A DNA stretch of 64,000 nt, taken from NCBI GenBank assembly GCA_018907035.1, contig JACCIC010000123.1:558001-622000 (forward strand), read 5' to 3'. Under the pieces are notes generated by a model. That model had not been told where the DNA came from, did no database searches, and saw nothing but the letters and a program-made list of their open reading frames with translations. The stretch is from Sycobia sp. Sy_11 (taxonomy: Eukaryota; Arthropoda; Insecta; Hymenoptera; Epichrysomallidae). Shown here one piece after another: positions 25,678 to 35,300 of the stretch (positions are counted from its first letter, which is position 1; the number at the start of each line of letters is the position of its first letter). The position numbers were made by a program, and so were the translations under genes.

Positions 25678-28600
25678 TATATACATATACACATACATAT
25701 ATATAGTGTGTGTGTGTGTGTGTGTGTGCACGCGCTCGCGCGTGTGTCTAAATTTTTTATTTAAGAACAAAGGAATATTACTCAAGAAACAGTGGTCAAA
25801 AAACTACTACATAAACGTTTCAAAGTTCTGTGAAAAATTTAAGAAACTTAAATTAAGAAATATTTTTATGGGTCTTAAAGTCTTTATAAAGACTGTAAGA
25901 CCGATAAAAATATTTATTAATTTAATTCAAAACAGTCGACATAAGTATAATTTTTAATTTTAAGCAATTTAATACCATTTTCAACATTAATGAAAGAATT
26001 ACTTGTGTTTTCATTAGAAATTTTTATTTTGAACCATGAATTCTGAAAGAGGAAACTTATATGTCAGTGGTTCTTTTACGTTTGTACCTTGCAATTATAA
26101 TTAACCCGATATCTGTATCGACACGACGAATACTTCAAATGGGAAGAAACAAATATTTAACGGACTTACATAGTTGATCGTTGGTATTTTAAATAAATAC
26201 TTAAATAATTTAAATTCTTATATTATTGTGTGTGCTTGTGTGTGCGTGCGTGCGCGCGCGTGTGTGTGTATGTGTGTGTGTGTAATACCAACGAAAATAT
26301 GATTTAAGTTACTCCAATCGCAGATGTCTATCAGAAGTAGAAAATCGCACAGTATGCTGCAAAAACGCAGCTCATTTCATGGTCAGCGTATCAGAGCCCA
26401 TCTTTACATTAAATTAAAGATACTACTGTGGACATATCAAATCTTTTACTAGACTTTGAGTAGACTTTCGACTCCATTATTTCGAGTTTTTTCTTTACTC
26501 TACCCCTGATAGAAATCTAACAATATTTAATAGGCTGGAAAGTAGTTACTAGGTAGTAAAAATAAAATCAATCATTGTGGCTAGAAACAAGGTAGATCTT
26601 AGAATGCAAAATGTGAACGTTGTCAATAAAATTAAGAAAAAGGTAGATACTAGGTTTAAAAACTAGTTAAAAACTAGGTAGAAACTAGGTTGTTTTGAAC
26701 CTTGTTTCTGGTTAGTAAATGAACAATTTATTAAACAATTAATATTTATATAATATACAATTATGTTGTTGATTTAATAAAAGAAAAATCATAAGATACG
26801 GAAACTAATAATTTAAAATAATTACAAAGTAATAATAAAGTCTGCTTTTCGTTCGATTTTGTCATCTTAAAAATTATACGTAATAAATTAGTTTTGGAAA
26901 TATTTTTCTTTTATTATTTAATATCAATAATTTCACATGAAGCAATTAATTAAAAAATTTTATTCTTTGATGTCTTATACTGGCTTCAATTATTGCTTGT
27001 TAATTAGTAATTCTATTCTATTTGTTTATAAAATAAATAATATCATTTGAAATTTTGGAATTTTTATAAAATAAAATTAATTTTTTAAATTAAAAATCAT
27101 GCTGAGTTCATAAATATAATTCATAACTTGAATTTACGGAGAGTGTTCATACGGCATGTCTGATGGTTTGCCATACCCGCAAGTGGTAAAACATTATCTT
27201 GGTTAGTATATAAGCCCGATTACGACTTCACATGAGTATAACATATATTGTATACGAATGTGTAAGCTATTGTCAATGCGTTCTATATGTATTTAGATGT
27301 ATAAGGTATATAGAACCAACGTACTTATAAGTTACTTCAAAATTTTCGAAATTAACTTGATAAACATTTATAATTAATTAATTAAAATAATTATTAAAGT
27401 CAATGAATTTATATAAGAAAGCATAATAACGATATCAATTTTTAGCTAGTTTATATGTTATACCTCGCTTAACCTTGTTTTATGATAAAGTTTCGTCATA
27501 GCCAAAAATATATTGATACGAAACTAACTATTATAGGCCTTAAATATCGAAAAAATATCTTGAAAAATGTAACTATAAATCGGTCGGAATGACCGTAAAA
27601 AAACGTTACATGTTTTCCTATTTACTACCGAACAAAGATACCCTGTTACTAGGTATCTTCATTTGAAAATTCCTTGTTTATACCTTAAAAATAGAATGCA
27701 TTTCTACCAAGGACAGGCTGATTAGAAATTGATATACTGTTATTTCAAGTTCACATTCTTTTTTTAATTCCTCAGCTTCTAGTCAATAGTTTTGAGAAAA
27801 TTATATACAACATTTAATTATACTGTTAGAAAAATCTATGTAATAATTTAAATAAGAATTATTTTAAATTCGTTACTTATTTTCCTTTTTTGAAATAGAG
27901 TTAAAAACATTGAAAATGTAACTTTTTCGAGAAACAGATTTAACAAATAAAGTATATTACTTGTAATTTAATCTGAAGATTCTTAACAATGATTTGAAAT
28001 AGACTAATAAGAAATGTTTGAATTTGATCAACTATTCAAATCTAAATGAAGGAATACATGAAATGTTTCTTAAATCCAATCAATTATTCAATAGAAAATC
28101 TATTCACCGGACATGTCACCCTGCGACTATTTCCTATTCCCCCATTTGCAAAAATTCGTCAAAGGTCGAAATTTGGACTCCATTAAAGACATCCAAGAAC
28201 CTGTGACGAGGGTACTCGGAGAGGTCTCACAAGACGTTTTCCAGAATTTTTACGAAAACTGGAAAACTCACTGGAATAAGTGTATAAATGCGGGAGGGGA
28301 CTACTTTGAAGAGAATCGCAGCGATATACCTTAATTTACTCGATTTTTTAATTTTGTCGCATTACTTAATGGTCTGACCTCGTAGATACATTATTTTATA
28401 TATACTTTTGAGTATATGAATTATATTTCAATAATATTTTTTTAAATTTTCTTCACCGGTGAAACCTGGTATTTGAAATCCTCTCACAAAAATATTTTCC
28501 CGATGATGGTTTTTAATTGAATAAAATAAAAATTCTAGAATACCCTAAGAGGACGTGAAAATTCTGACAATATTAAGAATTCTGTTCTTATAATGAACAG

Positions 28601-31600
28601 CAGCGTTTTATTCCCCTTCTTTTTCGCATGATTATATTATAACTCCTACAGAAAAGATTACAGCCCTGAACTGAACGACATTATCTGAAATCAGTGGACC
28701 TACCAGATTTTTCTGTAATCCCAAAAGCATCGTAAGTTAAGCCATCAAAAAGAAATTGATGAATCTCCTGAATATACCCTCATAGAGAATTAACATTCAG
28801 ACAATTCCTTCGCAATCCTCTATTCTTCCTTCATTCAATTCTACCGCCATCGGCACAAATCGATTGTCTCCGTTTTCTTCAATAATAACGTTATCATAAC
28901 CTGTGCCACATAAATGTATTTTTTGAATTCGTTTTCTTCATCCTTTTTTGACTATTTACATTTGAAGACCAGATTAAATTATCAACGACTTTTTATTAAT
29001 GTAATGTATTTACTAGCCAATATTTTAGAATAGCTTTTAAGCTAAAAACTTAGACATATTTTCAAAAGGAGAATTTTAAGCGATGCTATCACCTTTAACT
29101 TTAAATCATACAAATATTTTTTTAAAATAAATCCTTGCATTTCTGTAAGTGTTGAAGTGGCTATTTATTTTACTTCAAATAGTAATGTATTCAAATATTG
29201 AGCGGTAGATATTTTATAATTTTATTCGTAGTCTGTAATATTGAAGTATGGTATTGACTACTGATCATATTATGAGCGGCGATAATTTAGATTAAATGTA
29301 TAAGTGCATTAATCTATTAATTTACTAATAGTGTCGTCAAAGTAAGACTAGGGCGGCTCATATAAATTATAAAAATTATATGTGAAGTTTACTATAAAAA
29401 ATACTCTAAAATTTCGAATGTGTAGTACCAAGCTGTCATAATTTTAAATTCGCCGTTTGGAAATTTTTTAAAATCCTCTTTGCATTCGTAATGAACAAAT
29501 TCAAAAAATAGATTATCTATAGTACAAATCAGACAAGTCAAAAAATGATTAACAACATATAGCATCATAATAAAATGACTCATCTTAAAAATAAAAATTA
29601 CTGCATTTATCGCGAACTGTTCAAATAAATCATTTTTTTTCTAATTATTATTTAGTCATTTCTTTTTTAAAATTTATGTAAATACAAATCTAAATTAACC
29701 TTTAGACTGACGAGATTTGGATCTTCAAATGACCCCTTAAGGGGGGGGGCAGGTATTTAAATTTTTTTGGCCATTTTTTAAAATCTTTTTAAATGAATGC
29801 TTTATATCTCAAGAATATTGGTCGAAATTTCAAGTTAATCGGAGCAAAATTGATAAAGTTGTGAGTATTTGAGCATTTGTTGCTCCAAGTAGGATTTTCA
29901 CATATTCGTTATTCTGCTTGACTCTTGGTGCGAATGGCAGAAAGCTGCAGCTTCAGATGCTCTAAACTCTTTTAAACACAGCTATACAACACTTCCTACT
30001 GAAGTACTTAGAGCTATTAGACCCATTTATGAGGACTTGAATAAAGACGAACTCTTGCAGCTATGTCTTGGAGGTTTCACGCAAGATAATAATGAGAGTC
30101 TCAATCAGCTAATCTGGAAAATCTCTCCAAAGTCAGTGAGGTTTGAAAATTTGCACAGTACATCTTTACATAATTCATCAGGTAACACTGTCGAGTTTTT
30201 TTGTTTATTTTTATTAATTCTTAATTTTACAGTAACAAATAACCCTATTTTTTATAGCAAAAATCGGATTTTTGGCTTCTTAGGGCTACCAAAAATTCTA
30301 AAATTAAAAAAAAACTCGACAGCGTTACCTGACGAAACATTTCCTTTGAAGAATGCACTTTGGTTTTTACGATTCCGATGATTCTGTGGTGCGTAATCAT
30401 GTACACCGCAAAACTACTTTGTCTCGAGCAGCCTCCGAAGATACACTGTCATTCGCTCAATTTTCAATATTTTTCAATGAAAATTTAGGAAAATATTGTT
30501 CAAATGATACATTATTATATGCAAATTAACTGGGTAATCCGCCTGTATTTGTGTCGCGAGAAAAAATTCTTAAAAACATGCTTGTTTTATACCGAATTAT
30601 ACCCCCCCCCCCTTAAAAGTGGCCAAATTAGAGTTTTATATCACATATCAACTATGCAGAAAGTTCATGCCAAAAGTCGACTATATGTAGGCTTTCCGAA
30701 AATCTAAAGGTGAAACAATGTTCCAATTTAGTGTAAGATGTGATTCAGAAATTTCTTTTTATGAAAATAATAATATGTATTATTTATTACTGTGAAAAGA
30801 AAACAAACAAAACCAAAATTTTAAACTTCATTGGTTTATATGAAATATGTTAATACCAATTATCAGTGGATTTTATGAATATTTATATCTAAAATAAAGT
30901 TTCCAATCCAGAGAACCAGAAGAAGAATGCTGGTAATTAGGTATTATAGCATAATTGACTACACAGGGCCACAAAGAAATTGGTATAAACACAAAAGGTG
31001 ACACTGTTGCATCAATATATGTTATAAAAGAACTGTTCTCTATTGGTCGAATTAAAAAATACTTGAATTACAGTTTTGAGGCGTTGTAAAAAAGTAAAAA
31101 AGCCTAAAATTGTTTTATTAATTATAACATGGATAATGAGGCTTGCAGGAAGAAACGGCCAATAGACAATTTGTACAATTTTTCCTCAATCAATTCAAAG
31201 CTACAACCATTTTTGGTCACAAAATTGTTTTATTTTTTCGTGGTTTTCATATTTAATGTGTAGATGCTTGTGGTTAAATGTCGACCCTAAAATGTTTGAT
31301 TTTATTGAATTTCGCTGAAAAAAATTAGATTTTTATATTAAATGTGGTATTCATCTCAAACTAACCATTTTGACCACTTTTGACCATAAGATGAATAGAG
31401 AAAAATTATACAAATTTTGTATCATTTGTTTATGTTATCTCTAGGAGTTGTATTATCCATGTTATTAATATAGAATCATTGCAAAGTTTTCTAAGCAATT
31501 TTGAAGGTTTATTTTAACTATTCTTAAGTACGAGCAATGGAATTTTCTAGTTTTCTTTTCCCTCCTTCCATATTCAACTTTTTTCTGGGCCTACGTTATC

Positions 31601-32261
31601 AGTCTATTTTTATACTATAACATAAATATCTTATAAAATTATTGGGGTAATATAATATCACGGTTTGCAGATATTTAATTATGATATAAATAAAATTATT
31701 TGAAGACGACCATGACTAAATATAAACAGATTTTTCTTTAATTTTTTTCTCATATCTTAAAACAATAATATAAGAATTGAAATTATTTAAGTATTTATTT
31801 AAAATACCAACGATCAACTATGGAAATTCGTTAAATATTTGTTTCTTTCCATTTGAAGTATTCGTCGTGTCGATACAGATATCGGGTTAATTATAATTGC
31901 AAGGTACAAACGTAAAAGAACCACTGACATATAAGTTTCCTCTTTCAGAATTCATGGTCAAAAATAAAAATTTCTAATGAAAACACAAGTAATTCTTTCA
32001 TTAATGTTGAAAATGGTATTAAGTTGCTTAAAATTAAAAATTATACTTATGTCGACTGTTCTGAATTAAATTAATAAATATTTTTATCGGTCTTACAGTC
32101 TTTATAAAGACTTTAAGACCCATAAAAATATTTCTTAATTTAAGTTTCTTAAATTTTTCACAGAACTTTGAAACGTTTATTTAGTAGTTTTTTGACAACT
32201 GTTTCTTGAGTAATATTCCTTTGTTCTTAAATAAAAAATTTACACACACGCGCGAGCGCGT

Positions 32262-32336
<75 letters not shown>

Positions 32337-35300
32337 CAAATTAATTATTTCGTTTAAAAGCAAAGTAAAAAGGCATTTTTTATTCAACTTGAACTTAATG
32401 CAACTCGTTTTAAAGAGTTTAGATAATATTTTGCTAACTGTACTTTATTTCAATTTCGTAACATTGGAACGCAAATTTTTCTGTAAAATTAAATTCTAAA
32501 ATAAAAAGTAAAAAAGCCTCGTAATAAGCAAGGCGAAAATTAGCTGAAGGGGTTCGATAATACGAGTAATAATGCTAATAGAAAGTTAAGCTCGTGCACG
32601 ACATGAAAATTACCCGGCGTGGACGCTACGGCTCGCAGAGCGTAGCCGTCGGCCCAATAATTAGGTAATAGAATTGCAGTATACATATATAATAGGCCAT
32701 GCTACTAGCACAGCCTGCGCGTATGTATATGTAAACCAAATGTACAGCGAGGGCCGTGGCGGTCTTACCTGCGATAGGGCGGCGCATATTTGTGGTAGTA
32801 AGGCGGCGGGTGTGAGTGTGAATGCGCGTAGGAGGGCGGGTAGCAGAGGTCCTGGTACTGCGGCGGCGTCGCGTAATACTGTGGGCAGTACGTTCTGTAG
32901 AAGCTGCCACCTGAAACGCAAGAGGGACTCGTTAAAGCGCAATTGCTATGCTCCTTGTTATACTCATCGAGCGCTGCTCACGCGACGAGGACGTCTACGA
33001 CGACCTTCGAGTCGCGCTGGTCGCGCTCTGTTTGCCCTGCAGTGCGTTGCGTCTCTGCAGATTGGAGAGCCGAAACAATGAGCGGCAGGTAGCGCCTGAC
33101 GAGCGACAAGGCGACCTCGCATCGTATTTTCATGAAGTAGACTGGAAACTTAAGGAGGCTTTGAAGTTTCTTTAACTGAACACCAGAATAACTTGAATAT
33201 TTTAGATTATACGTATAAACCAACTATAACCTCTTCATTTTTAAGTTATTCGATTCCGTGTATTTTTCGATAAAATTACTGCCAAGAATTAGGCTATTTT
33301 GGTTTATAATTTTGGATATTAAAATCATAAAAATATAGATTTGAAAAATTCAAGAAGAGATAATTGTGATAAAGAATAGTATGAGAACTGTCATTTCTCA
33401 CAGATACTACTTAAAATTTATATTATTTTGGAAGCTTTTCTACTATCTCGTATAATTCTATTTCTACGAGGAGAAGAAGGATCAATTCTCGGACAAGACC
33501 TAAGATGCCGCTCCAACCAACAAAGCGATAAGTCCCAAGATTGACTGTGCATGTCATTAATTCGTATCACAAATTCCAACTTGTTCTCTCAAATAGTTTA
33601 GTCACTCGAATTTGTACAATAGATGTCTTAAATGTTTTAAATGTTGCCAAAATTGGTAAAATGGAATTTTAATGCAGTGCGAATCCCTCGAAGGTGAGCC
33701 ACGTGAACATCGGACAAAAACGGAATCTACGTTGAATATCGTGGAAAAAATGCATCATACCATTTTGGGCAATAGCCGACTCGTACTGTATAAGGATATA
33801 GGACATCTTACACAATTATCTTACACAATTAATACAATCTTATAGAATTATGAAATGCGAAATTGGAAACAAAATAGCAGACCAAGTAGTGGATCGCAAT
33901 TGGTGGTTCATCGTCTAAGAAAACAAAATTTTTTTCTAATTTTTTTGGCCATTTTGTTTTGATATGTGAAAGAAAACCTGTTAATTAATTACCACGACAC
34001 AAAAGACAGAACAATGACAGTTGAATATTACTACAACCTTCTTAACAATCTGAATGCCAAAAAACGTAAGAAGAGTTTTAGCTTAATAACGAAAAATGTC
34101 ACCTTTTGTCGAGACTACACACTGGTGCATTGGCGATAGGATAACACGAGAAATTTGGAATTAGAATTGACTCGACCGTTCCTCTTCTCCTGATTGCACA
34201 CTTAGAATTTTATTTATTATCAAACTTAAAATAATTACTATCTGGACAACATTTTGCATCTACTAAAGAAGTTCAGAAGATTGAGGATGAATATATGCAC
34301 TATCTTTCAGATCCTTAGTTTCAAAAAATAATATTGATATTGGAGAAACGCTGAACAAAGTCTGCTAACATGAAGGAAGATTACATAGCAAAATAAATGA
34401 ATTATTGAACTGAAACTCTGAGTCTTTGAATGTCAGACTGAAAACTTTTTAGATTTCCCTCGTGTAATTATTATTATATATATTATGAAAACCGTAAAAA
34501 AATAAAAAAACTTTTAACGTTCACATTATCTGTATCGCTGAAGAGCCTTTCTAAGGCGCCTTTCAGTTTATACGGTACTAAACGTCGAAGCCTCCTTAAG
34601 TACTACCAAATGCATTGGTCTCTGTAGTTTGGTTTCTACTTTTTTGGCGAGCTTAATAAATACAAACTTATTATTAATAAAAAATGTCTCGATTAATAAT
34701 TATGATTGAAATGTTCGAGATATATTTTCAGAATTTCTGCATACATGGTACACATATCATTTGTGCTGAACAGATAAAGTGGTGATTTTACCTATAATGA
34801 AACTGGATTTAATAGACTTTAATTACAAGGTGTTAGTTTTCTATATATGATATTATTCATTATTAATTACAGTTAATCAAATTTAATAGATTTATAATAA
34901 TTTATGGGTTAATTTTATTAAAACAATTATCCCATTATTATCATACATGATCATATAAATAATGTATATTGCATAATTCATATTTAGATATCGATCAAAT
35001 ATAATTAATTCAAATTAATAAGTAATAATGGAATGATTCTACACATATACATGACTTAAATATTATTAGTTTTTTAGTATGGAATTATTAAAAAATTTAC
35101 TTATTTAAACAGTAATTTAAAACTATTATAAGCTTTCACATGACACATTATTATATGCCAGTATAAAGTTTAATAGTTTAACATTATATTTCTACAACAA
35201 TTCTTTTTTTTTATATATGAATCGAGCACGATGTTTTTATTTGTAAATTAATTAACGGCAACGAATAATGTAATAATAGCTAGGATCTAATGACACGCAA

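Larger units (their letters stand above)
29741..30612 (+). mobile_element. TTAA-flanked DNA transposon remnant with G-tract ends (Kolobok-like)
   Basis: TTAA occurs immediately outside both ends (29737-29740 and 30613-30616). The left end is GGGGGGGGGCAGGTAT and the right end, read inward on the other strand, is a G11 run followed by TATAAT. A transposase-like reading lies inside. TTAA duplications with G-rich termini fit Kolobok-type elements (piggyBac also uses TTAA but has different ends). A smaller TIR element is nested at 30178-30332. The short length (872 bp) shows internal loss. Confidence 0.65.

Noticed and set aside
25570..25764. Tyr/Ile and Cys/Val repeat proteins around TA/TG tracts (also 32181-32499 and 37000-37230)
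   Set aside because: These frames are translations of microsatellites with no flanking coding sequence.
25860..25913. Possible microRNA hairpin
   Set aside because: The palindrome leaves almost no loop and is part of a DNA repeat, so an ordinary miRNA precursor is unlikely.
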